NCBI GenBank assembly: GCA_003670825.1
Contig: QWQL01000069.1
Coordinates: 1 to 7,710 of the forward strand
Source: Planctomycetota bacterium
Lineage (GTDB): Bacteria; Planctomycetota; Planctomycetia; Pirellulales; UBA1268
Direction: 5' to 3'
DNA length: 7,710 nucleotides
Below the pieces are notes generated by a model. It saw only the letters and a program-made list of their open reading frames with translations, was not told the origin of the DNA and made no database searches. The position numbers and the translations under genes were made by a program. The number at the start of each line of letters is the position of its first letter. The first letter of the stretch is position 1. This document shows, piece after piece, positions 1-6,245 of this stretch.

Positions 1-2174
1 CCACGCGGCCCACGGTGCTCGACGAGGTCGACCGGGGCCTGTCGATCATGCCGCGGCTCTGGGAGGCGGTGCCGCAGGTGCATGCCTCGCTCCGCCGCGC
101 CCTCGCCGAGTACTACCCCGGCGAGACGTTCGTCGTGCCGGCATTCCTCTCGTTCGGCTCCTGGATGGGGGGAGACCGCGACGGCAACCCGTTCGTCACC
201 GCCGACGTCACCGCGGAAACGCTGCTCCGGCTTCGCACGGAGGCGATCGCCTGCCACGTCGACTGGTGCCACCAACTGCACGACCTGCTGACGGTGTCGA
301 TCCACGTGACCGGGGCCGCCGCGCCGCTCGCCGAGCGGCTTGCCGACCTGGTCACCCGGTGGCCCGACCTGGCCGCCGCGCTCGAACCGATCGCCGAGCA
401 TGAGATGTACCGCCGCTGGATCCGGATGATCCGGTTTCGGCTCGAGGCCTCGCAGGCTGCGGCACTCGACGCGCCGGCCAGCGGCTGGGCCTACCGCTCT
501 GGCGACGACCTCGAGGCGGATCTAACGCCGCTGCTGGAATGCCTCGCCCGAGACCATGTGGCGTCTGGTGAGTCGCCCGCCCAGGCCTGGCTCGATCTCG
601 TGCGGACCTTCGGCCTGCACATGACCCGGCTCGACGTCCGCCAGGATGCCCGTGCCTACCGCGAGATCATGGGGGACATCCTTGCGGCGGCCGGGGTGGT
701 CGCCGATGCCGACGCCTACGAGTCACTCGACGACGACGCCCGCTGCCGGCTGCTCGTCGACACGCTCGGCCGCGTCGGCGGTGTCCCGGAGAACCGGCTC
801 CGCCCGCTCGCCCTCGATTCGCTGCGGCTGTTCCGCGTGCTCCACACTGCGGCGGTCCGCTTCGGCCCCAGGTGTATCGGCGGCGCGGTCGTCAGCCTGA
901 CGCGGTGCCCGGCCGACGTGCTGTCGGTGCTCTGGCTATGGCGGTGGGCCCAGGGCCGGGCCGCCGGCAGTGGCGAACCAGCCGCCGACACCGACATCGC
1001 GATCGTGCCGCTGTTCGAGAAGATTCACGACCTCGCCCATGCCCACGAGACACTCGCGGCGATCCTCGATGAGCCCGTCTACCGCGACCATCTCCGGGGC
1101 CGCGGCGACCGGCAGGTCGTGATGGTCGGCTACTCCGACAGCACCAAGGACGGCGGCTACCTCGCCGCCTGCTGCGGCCTACAAAACGCCCAGAGTCGCC
1201 TCCATGCGGCCGCAACCGCACGGGGCGTGGCCCTCACCTTCTTCCACGGCCGTGGCGGCTCGCTCGGCCGCGGCGGCGGGCCCGCGGCCCGCGGCATCCT
1301 CTCGCTGCCATCGGAGACGCTCGACGGGTCGCTGCGGCTCACCGAGCAGGGGGAGGTACTGGCCGAGCGGTACGACGATGCGGAGATCGCCCGCCGGCAC
1401 CTGGAGCAGGTGACCTGGGCCACGCTCGTCGCCTCGAGCGTCCGCCGCTCGGAGCCGCGGCCGGAATGGAACGCGATCGCGAAACAGATGGCCGAGCGGT
1501 CGTTCGCCATCTACCGCGACCTGGTCGATCAGCCGGGCTTCATCGGCTACTTCTCGCAGACCACCCCCATCGATGACATCGAGAACCTGCCGATCGCATC
1601 GCGGCCCTCCCGGCGCCGCGGCGAGCGGACGCTCGACGACCTGCGGGCGATCCCCTGGGTCTTCGCCTGGACGCAGAGTCGCTGCATGATCCCCGCCTGG
1701 TACGGCCTGGGGACCGCCCTCACCGAGGTGAAGTATGAAGACCGGCGGGCGTGGCAGGCCGTCTGCGACATGTACCGCCAGTGGCCATTCTTTCAGGCCA
1801 CGATCGACAACGCCACGCTGGCGCTCGCCAAGGCCGACATGTACATCGCCCAGCGGTATTCCGAACTGGCCACTGATGATGACTCACGCCGCCAGATCTG
1901 GCAGCGGATCGCCGCGGAGCGCGACCGCACCCGGCAGGCGATCCTCGACATCGTCGGTGGCGGCGAGCTGCTCGCCACCACACCCTGGTTCCAGCGGTCC
2001 ATCGAGGCCCGAAATCCCTCGATCGATCCGCTCAACCTGATCCAGATCGAGTTCATGCGACGCCGCCGGGCCACGCTCGAGGCCGACCCCTCGACGCCAC
2101 CGGCCGACCATTACCGCGACCTGTTGCGGCTCTGCGTGCAGGGCATCGCCTCCGGGATGCGGACGACCGGATGA
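1..2174 (+). CDS. ppc: Phosphoenolpyruvate carboxylase, 5' end cut by window edge
   Basis: Cytoplasmic anaplerotic enzyme: PEP plus bicarbonate gives oxaloacetate and phosphate. The frame is open from base 3, so the GTG at 15 is only the first start-like codon in the window, not the true start. Roughly the first 190 residues are missing, including the expected TAHPTE-type catalytic histidine motif. Residues counted from base 15 show GGDRDGNP (52-59), the PEP-binding region TRLDVRQ (204-210), metal ligand E335 in VPLFE, GYSDSTKD (372-379), and the glycine-rich loop FHGRGGSLGRGG (410-421). Near the end are LRAIPWVFAWTQ (543-554) and the C-terminal GIASGMRTTG. By alignment from memory, E. coli D543, K546, H579, R581 and R587 correspond to D375, K378, H411, R413 and R419. 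Of the aspartate-inhibitor site, K773 and R832 are kept (K606, R666) but N881 is threonine (T717). The C-terminus is complete, and the gene converges on the toroid gene. Confidence 0.97.
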   Translation, partial: TRPTVLDEVDRGLSIMPRLWEAVPQVHASLRRALAEYYPGETFVVPAFLSFGSWMGGDRDGNPFVTADVTAETLLRLRTEAIACHVDWCHQLHDLLTVSIHVTGAAAPLAERLADLVTRWPDLAAALEPIAEHEMYRRWIRMIRFRLEASQAAALDAPASGWAYRSGDDLEADLTPLLECLARDHVASGESPAQAWLDLVRTFGLHMTRLDVRQDARAYREIMGDILAAAGVVADADAYESLDDDARCRLLVDTLGRVGGVPENRLRPLALDSLRLFRVLHTAAVRFGPRCIGGAVVSLTRCPADVLSVLWLWRWAQGRAAGSGEPAADTDIAIVPLFEKIHDLAHAHETLAAILDEPVYRDHLRGRGDRQVVMVGYSDSTKDGGYLAACCGLQNAQSRLHAAATARGVALTFFHGRGGSLGRGGGPAARGILSLPSETLDGSLRLTEQGEVLAERYDDAEIARRHLEQVTWATLVASSVRRSEPRPEWNAIAKQMAERSFAIYRDLVDQPGFIGYFSQTTPIDDIENLPIASRPSRRRGERTLDDLRAIPWVFAWTQSRCMIPAWYGLGTALTEVKYEDRRAWQAVCDMYRQWPFFQATIDNATLALAKADMYIAQRYSELATDDDSRRQIWQRIAAERDRTRQAILDIVGGGELLATTPWFQRSIEARNPSIDPLNLIQIEFMRRRRATLEADPSTPPADHYRDLLRLCVQGIASGMRTTG

Positions 2175-2184
2175 CGGCCGCCAC

Positions 2185-2213
2185 CGTCGCCCCTCACCAG
2201 CAGGTGGGCGACG
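2185..2213. terminator. Hairpin between convergent stops, candidate bidirectional terminator
   Basis: The arms are CGTCGCC (2185-2191) plus CACC (2195-2198), pairing with GGTG (2203-2206) plus GGCGACG (2207-2213). This gives 11 pairs with a 3-base bulge (CCT) and a 4-base loop (AGCA). It starts 10 bases after the ppc stop and lies 6 bases beyond the toroid gene's stop on the other strand, so it could end both transcripts. There is no T-tract on either side, so it is not a canonical intrinsic terminator. The structure is seen directly; its function is inferred. Confidence 0.5.
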
Positions 2214-2219
2214 CGGCGA

Positions 2220-3428
2220 TCACGGCCTGCGGCACCGATGGAGCGTCATCAGCGCGTAGGCCGTGCCGTATGGCTGGTGGTAGTTGTAGAGCGGATAGTC
2301 CCACCACGAACCGTCGGCATCCTGCACCTTCATGATGATCCGCGCGAGATTGTCCTGGTAGTGCGGCCGGAGCTCCGCGGGAATCTCAGCCAGCGCCCGG
2401 GCCGCGTAATAGTGGCCGTAGAAATAGAAGTACCCCGCGACCTGGAAGAACGACTCGTGCGGGATCGGCCGCTTCCGCCCGAGTTCGAGCCAGCCGTTTC
2501 GCACGATCAGCCGGTCGAGCCATTCTTCGATCACGCCGTCGGTGATTCGCTCGTCGCCCCAGAGCCGCAGCGCCAGATTGCAGGCCTGGCTCCGCGCGAG
2601 GCTGCCACCCGGGCGGTTGATCCCCCGCCGCGGCTGCCACTTGAGATACATGCCGTAGAGGTAGCTGAAATCTGGGAGCATCTGCTCCTCTGTGGCCGCG
2701 ATCGCCCGGCGCGTCACTTTCTCCGGCGGCTCGGCGCCGATCCGGCTGGCATCGTGGAAGGCGATCAACACCGTCGCATTCACGAAACTCGTCGACGCCG
2801 ATGCAGGTCGCTGGGAGCCGATGGTGAAGTCGTAGTAGCCCCAGCCCCCCTGTGCCGACTCGTACTTCACGAGCCTGTCGAACTGCCCGCCAATCAGTTC
2901 CATGATTCGTTCGCGCCGCGGCACGTCGTCGGGCTTCCGGCCGTGCATCGCCACGAGTGCCTGGATGCCGTAGGCGTGGGCCCAGACGTTGTAGATCATC
3001 GTTGGATCGTCCCGCCGCACGTCGGGCAGGTGGTCGAGGAGCCAGCGCTCGCCCCGGTCGATCACCGCGGCCACCTCCGCAGATCCGTCGTCCTCCTCGA
3101 TCAGGGCCTGGACGCAGAGGGCCGTCGTGGCGGCCCGGAAGCCGAAGTGTGAGCCCACGCCCGCCATGATGTTGAGGTCTTTCGTTCGCTCTGCCGAGCC
3201 GAACGAGCCGTCAGGGTTTTGCGTGCCGACCAGAAACGCCCTCCCCCGGGCAACGGCCGCATCGAGGTCCTCGGCCCGCACGTCCACCGCCGACGACCTG
3301 CGGATCCACGCGGCCGCCGGCTCCACCCCGGCGACGACCGGTGGCTCGCCGCCAGCCCGCGCCGCCAAGCCGGCGGCCAGCACAACCACGGCGACCACCC
3401 GCAGGATGATCATCGCACGCCCGTTCAC
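2220..3428 (-). CDS. Exported prenyltransferase/squalene-oxidase-repeat (alpha/alpha toroid) protein
   Basis: A 402-residue protein. Its N-terminus has a hydrophobic signal segment (about residues 6-24, ILRVVAVVVLAAGLAA) followed by ARAGG, so export is predicted. The mature part resembles squalene-hopene-cyclase-type toroids, with QW-like motifs QNPDGSFG (70-77), QGGWGYYDF (193-201) and QDADGSWWDYP (369-379). It also has an aromatic-rich segment AGYFYFYGHYY (331-341). The DxDD motif that protonates substrate in class II cyclases is absent, and the length is about two-thirds of a full cyclase. A hopanoid-synthase role is therefore unlikely; binding or processing of a ligand is possible but unproven. 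The GTG start (3426-3428) overlaps the stop of the upstream adaptor gene as GTGA. An in-frame ATG at 3411-3413 (residue 6) is an alternative start that keeps the signal peptide. Neither start has a strong Shine-Dalgarno. The fold call is confident; the function is unknown. Confidence 0.85.
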   Translation of the reverse strand: MNGRAMIILRVVAVVVLAAGLAARAGGEPPVVAGVEPAAAWIRRSSAVDVRAEDLDAAVARGRAFLVGTQNPDGSFGSAERTKDLNIMAGVGSHFGFRAATTALCVQALIEEDDGSAEVAAVIDRGERWLLDHLPDVRRDDPTMIYNVWAHAYGIQALVAMHGRKPDDVPRRERIMELIGGQFDRLVKYESAQGGWGYYDFTIGSQRPASASTSFVNATVLIAFHDASRIGAEPPEKVTRRAIAATEEQMLPDFSYLYGMYLKWQPRRGINRPGGSLARSQACNLALRLWGDERITDGVIEEWLDRLIVRNGWLELGRKRPIPHESFFQVAGYFYFYGHYYAARALAEIPAELRPHYQDNLARIIMKVQDADGSWWDYPLYNYHQPYGTAYALMTLHRCRRP

Positions 3429-4975
3429 GGTTTCGAAGTCCGCACCCGGTCTCCCGCGGCGACCCCCTCCAGAATCTCGGTGCGGCCGCCGGACGTGAGG
3501 CCCGCCTTCACCCCCCGCTTCACGGCCTTGCCATCGGCGGCCACCAGAAACACGTGTCGACTGCCGTCGTCGTCTCGAAACACCGCGGCGCTTGGCACCG
3601 TCAGTGCCTCGGGCCGCTTTGCGACGACGCAGCGCACGCCACCGGACATCCCCGGCAGGAGTTTCGGCATGCCATCCTTCGCCGCCACGGCGAACACCGC
3701 GTCGATCGCTCCCTCGCGGGGCACGGGCACCAACGGCGCGAGTGTCACGGGCACGTCGGCTTCGGGATACCCCGTTGGCTCGACGCGACCGGCGAGGCCC
3801 GCGGGAATCAGGTGCAGGTCTTTCTCCTCGATCCGCGCGCGAAACTGCAGGCGGTCGGGATCGAAGACCGTGAAGTCGAGCTCCGTGGGTGGGGCCGGCT
3901 GGCCCACCACCGCCTTCGCGGCGACCGCGCCGGTCGTCCAGGCACCGTCCCGCAGCCGTCCAAGGTAGACCATTCCGCCCCGCGGGGCCCGCACCGTCGC
4001 CGCGGCACGATCGGCTTCGAGCTCCTGCAGCCGGCGGAGCGACTCGGCCCGCTCGTGCTCCTGCTTCACGAGGGCGGCCTTCTTCTGGGCGAGCTGCAAC
4101 GGCAGCGTGGCCCGGAGCTTCTCGAGCGAGAGCCCCGCTCGCTCCGCCCCACGACGCACCTCGATCTCGCGCCTGGGCAGATCGAGCAGAAGTTCCTGCT
4201 CCATGGCCTCGGCCACCCGCTTGAGAGAAAACTCGGCCTGCGTGACGTCGAACCGCGTCCGCTGAAGGATCATTTCCTCCGTTTCCTCGGTGAGATCCTT
4301 GTCCTTGTACATGGCCTCGAGCTGCCGGAGTTCCTCGCGGGCGTACTTCAGCCGCTCCTCCGCGCTGCGGAGACTGAAGCGGGCCGACTCCTCCTCCAGC
4401 GGTCTGTCGATCGTGAGAAACCGGGCAAGATCCTCGGCGGCGATCTTGGCCTGCCGCTCGGCGTCGGCCATCTCCAGTGGATGGAGCGCCTCGGCTGCGG
4501 GTAGTTCCCGGCGGGCGATCTCCAGGGCATTCGCGGCGGCAGCGAGTTCCACCTTCAGGTCCTCGATGGCACGGTCGAGTTTCTTCGTATCGAACTCCAC
4601 CAGCGGATCGCCAGCGTTGACCCGCGATCCATGCGTCACCACACGCACGATCTCGAGCGGTTGCGACCAGGCCTCGGGCCGAAACTCGACGACGACATGC
4701 TCGACCGGCTCGAACGCCCCCTTCGCGACGACTGCCGACTCAAACGGCCCACGGTCCACGGTCGCGGTGTCGGCCGCCGGCTTCTCACCGGCTGGCTTGT
4801 CGTCAGATGGCTTGTCGTCCGCCGGCTTCTCGCGGGCGATCTGGTCGCCCCCGGGCTTTCCGGGGGAGATGTCGTCGGCCCCGACAGTGACAGCCGCGAC
4901 GCCGACACCGAGCGCCACCGCCCCGCCGACGATCGACCACGCCCGCATGCCCCTCGTCTGGTGGACTCGCCTCAT
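3425..4975 (-). CDS. HlyD/RND-type periplasmic adaptor (membrane fusion) protein
   Basis: A 516-residue protein. In order: a basic N-terminus and one hydrophobic segment (about 13-33, signal anchor or signal peptide with VGA-DD as a possible cleavage site); a Lys-Pro pentapeptide linker (40-69); a first lipoyl half (about 107-128, with THGSRVNAGDPLVEFD); a long charged alpha-helical coiled-coil hairpin (about 128-325); a second lipoyl half (TVRAPRGGMVYLG, 327-339); and beta-barrel and membrane-proximal domains, with LLPGMSGGVRC (439-449) and VPSAAVF (460-466). Such adaptors bridge an inner-membrane transporter to an outer-membrane channel. The ATG at 4973-4975 is preceded by AAGGGG (4981-4986) at 5-base spacing, a good ribosome site. 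A second in-frame ATG lies at residue 10. No permease, ATPase or TolC-like gene is adjacent in the window, so its partner is unknown. It is first in a two-gene operon with the toroid gene. Confidence 0.9.
   Translation of the reverse strand: MRRVHQTRGMRAWSIVGGAVALGVGVAAVTVGADDISPGKPGGDQIAREKPADDKPSDDKPAGEKPAADTATVDRGPFESAVVAKGAFEPVEHVVVEFRPEAWSQPLEIVRVVTHGSRVNAGDPLVEFDTKKLDRAIEDLKVELAAAANALEIARRELPAAEALHPLEMADAERQAKIAAEDLARFLTIDRPLEEESARFSLRSAEERLKYAREELRQLEAMYKDKDLTEETEEMILQRTRFDVTQAEFSLKRVAEAMEQELLLDLPRREIEVRRGAERAGLSLEKLRATLPLQLAQKKAALVKQEHERAESLRRLQELEADRAAATVRAPRGGMVYLGRLRDGAWTTGAVAAKAVVGQPAPPTELDFTVFDPDRLQFRARIEEKDLHLIPAGLAGRVEPTGYPEADVPVTLAPLVPVPREGAIDAVFAVAAKDGMPKLLPGMSGGVRCVVAKRPEALTVPSAAVFRDDDGSRHVFLVAADGKAVKRGVKAGLTSGGRTEILEGVAAGDRVRTSKP
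4769..4828 (-). repeat. Four tandem 15-bp units encoding KPxx(D/E) pentapeptides
   Basis: Four in-frame 15-base units (4814-4828, 4799-4813, 4784-4798, 4769-4783) encode KPADD, KPSDD, KPAGE and KPAAD, residues 50-69 of the adaptor. The same 5-residue register extends back to KPGGD at residues 40-44, with one degenerate unit, QIARE, between. The units differ at several synonymous and nonsynonymous positions, so the array is not freshly amplified. Confidence 0.85.
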
Positions 4976-4980
4976 CGCAT

Positions 4981-4986
4981 CCCCTT
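4981..4986 (-). promoter_or_regulatory. Ribosome binding site of the adaptor gene
   Basis: On the minus strand this reads AAGGGG, 5 bases before the ATG at 4973-4975. It is the clearest Shine-Dalgarno in the window and supports that start over the internal ATG at residue 10. Confidence 0.6.
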
Positions 4987-5001
4987 ATGTCGCCGCTGGC
5001 T

Positions 5002-5025
5002 CCGGATCCGGCGGGTTGCCCGCCG
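5002..5025. promoter_or_regulatory. Palindrome and adjoining GC hairpin in divergent intergenic region
   Basis: A perfect 10-base palindrome CCGGATCCGG (5002-5011) overlaps a 7-bp stem with a 3-base loop, CGGCGGG TTG CCCGCCG (5009-5025). It sits in the 138-base region between the divergent adaptor and DAHP synthase genes, 27-50 bases upstream of the adaptor ATG. It could be an operator or a 5'-leader hairpin. The symmetry is seen directly; the role is a guess, and GC-rich DNA makes such hairpins by chance. Confidence 0.3.
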
Positions 5026-5052
5026 CGACCTCCCGCGTGGTCTGGCGGACTG

Positions 5053-5059
5053 TACCATA
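5053..5059. promoter_or_regulatory. Weak -10-like element(s) in divergent intergenic region
   Basis: TACCAT on the + strand (5053-5058) and TATGGT on the minus strand (5054-5059) each match 4 of 6 bases of a -10 box and are among the few AT-leaning stretches between the divergent genes. No convincing -35 hexamer is found at 16-18 bases for either, so this is only a candidate position for the promoters. Confidence 0.15.
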
Positions 5060-5088
5060 CGGGGAGTGTCTACCGCCCGCGGCCCGCT

Positions 5089-5113
5089 CCCTCCTTCCCC
5101 CGTTTCCCTTCCC
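5089..5113 (-). other. G-quadruplex motif (minus strand) abutting the DAHP synthase start
   Basis: The + strand is almost pure pyrimidine from 5087 to 5113 (one G at 5102). On the minus strand it has four G-runs: 5111-5113 (3), 5106-5108 (3), 5097-5101 (5) and 5089-5091 (3), with loops of 2, 4 and 5 bases. This fits the G3+N1-7 pattern. It ends directly at the ATG of the DAHP synthase, so the mRNA leader is C/U-rich and has no Shine-Dalgarno. The motif is seen directly; folding and effect are unknown. Confidence 0.4.
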
Positions 5114-6214
5114 ATGCGTTCGCATCGCTCCCCGACCGACGACCTCCGCATCCAGGAGATCAAAGAGCTCTCGCCGCCGGCGCATCTGGTCCGTGAGTTT
5201 CCCTGCACAGACCAGGCCAGCAGCGTGATCTCCGCGGCGCGGGGAAGCATTCACGCGATCCTGCAGGAAGCCGCCGACCGACTCGTCGTGGTCATTGGAC
5301 CGTGCTCCATCCACGACCCTGACGCGGCGGTCGAGTACGCAAAGCGACTGCTCGGCGAACGACGCCGGCTGGCAGACGATCTCGAGATCGTGATGCGGGT
5401 CTACTTCGAGAAACCACGGACGACCGTCGGCTGGAAGGGTTTGATCAACGACCCTGATCTCGACGGCAGTTATCAGATCAACAAGGGGCTCCGGGTCGCC
5501 CGTGAACTGCTCGTCGAAATCAACGACCTCGGCCTGCCGGCCGGCTGCGAGTTCCTCGACATGATCACGCCGCAGTACATCGCCGACCTGGTGAGCTGGG
5601 GGGCGATCGGGGCCCGCACCACCGAGAGCCAGGTGCACCGTGAGCTCGCCTCGGGCCTCTCCTGCCCGGTGGGCTTCAAAAACGGCACCGACGGCAACGT
5701 GCGGATCGCGGCCGAGGCAATCCTCGCCGCCCGGCGACCACACCACTTCCTCTCCGTGACGAAGGGGGGCCACACCGCGATCGTCTCCACGAAGGGCAAC
5801 GACGATTGCCACATCATCCTCCGCGGCGGCAAGGAACCCAACTATGACGCCGCGAGCGTGTGCGCCGCCTGCGACGAGCTCGCCCGCCACGGCCTCGACG
5901 GCCGGCTCATGATCGACGCCTCCCATGGCAACTCGCTGAAGCAGCACGAGCGGCAGTTCGAGGTGGCCGATGCCGCTGCCCGGCAACTCGAAGCCGGCGA
6001 CCGGCGGATCGTGGGCGTCATGGTGGAGAGCAATCTCGTCGGAGGCCGGCAGGATCTCACGCCCGGCAAGCAGCTCGCTCACGGCCAGTCGATCACCGAC
6101 GCCTGCCTCGGCTGGGAGGAGAGCGTGCGGCTCCTCGACCGCCTCGCCGCCGGCGTCCGCGGTCGCCGGGCGTGCTCAACCTCCGATTCACATGCCCTGC
6201 CGACTCGCCCTTGA
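5114..6214 (+). CDS. aroG: 3-deoxy-D-arabino-heptulosonate-7-phosphate (DAHP) synthase, class I AroG type
   Basis: First step of the shikimate pathway: PEP plus erythrose 4-phosphate gives DAHP. The 366-residue TIM-barrel enzyme is close to E. coli AroG over its whole length, from DDLRIQEIKEL at 9-19 through GPCSIHD (62-68), MRVYFEKPRTTVGWKGL (94-110), GARTTESQVHRELASGL (166-182), KNGTDG (189-194) and SITDACLGWE (326-335). With an offset of 3 from AroG (recalled from memory), metal ligands map to C64, H271, E305 and D329, and substrate residues to R95 and K100. The ATG at 5114 is chosen because homology begins within eight residues; the open frame upstream overlaps the divergent adaptor gene and is not homologous. 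No Shine-Dalgarno precedes it. The C-terminus runs about 13-15 residues past AroG (ACSTSDSHALPTRP) and looks unstructured. A rhodanese gene follows after 31 bases and is probably co-transcribed. Confidence 0.97.
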   Translation: MRSHRSPTDDLRIQEIKELSPPAHLVREFPCTDQASSVISAARGSIHAILQEAADRLVVVIGPCSIHDPDAAVEYAKRLLGERRRLADDLEIVMRVYFEKPRTTVGWKGLINDPDLDGSYQINKGLRVARELLVEINDLGLPAGCEFLDMITPQYIADLVSWGAIGARTTESQVHRELASGLSCPVGFKNGTDGNVRIAAEAILAARRPHHFLSVTKGGHTAIVSTKGNDDCHIILRGGKEPNYDAASVCAACDELARHGLDGRLMIDASHGNSLKQHERQFEVADAAARQLEAGDRRIVGVMVESNLVGGRQDLTPGKQLAHGQSITDACLGWEESVRLLDRLAAGVRGRRACSTSDSHALPTRP

Positions 6215-6245
6215 GTTCAGCCTCCAGCAACACCCGGTGCCCTCG

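Noticed and set aside
15..17. GTG at 15 as the true ppc start
   Set aside because: The frame stays open to the window edge and the residues before it (TRPT) align with the conserved RPSP region of PEP carboxylase, so the gene begins upstream.
2238..3152. A 304-codon open frame on the + strand opposite the toroid gene
   Set aside because: Antisense shadow of a gene with signal peptide and QW-like motifs; its own product is rich in H, R, V and P with no domain pattern.
3219..3968. A 249-codon + strand frame across the adaptor/toroid junction
   Set aside because: Low-complexity Pro/Arg/Ser product, antisense to two well-supported genes.
4631..5113. Possible N-terminal extension of the DAHP synthase in the same open frame
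   Set aside because: AroG homology starts within eight residues of the ATG at 5114; the upstream part is antisense to the adaptor gene and Arg/Pro-rich.
4290..5228. A 312-codon Ser-rich + strand frame opposite the adaptor's coiled coil
   Set aside because: The Ser/Arg bias is simply the complement of Glu/Arg/Leu-rich coiled-coil codons; it also overlaps the start of the DAHP synthase in another frame.
4985..6082. A 365-codon open frame on the minus strand opposite the DAHP synthase, ending just before the adaptor gene
   Set aside because: It is antisense to a highly conserved enzyme, its sequence has no recognisable motif, and long antisense frames are expected in GC-rich genes. The position next to the adaptor start is coincidence.
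5970..6245. Possible long N-terminal extension of the rhodanese from 5970
   Set aside because: It overlaps conserved DAHP synthase coding sequence in another frame and has no domain similarity; only the starts from 6192 onward are plausible.
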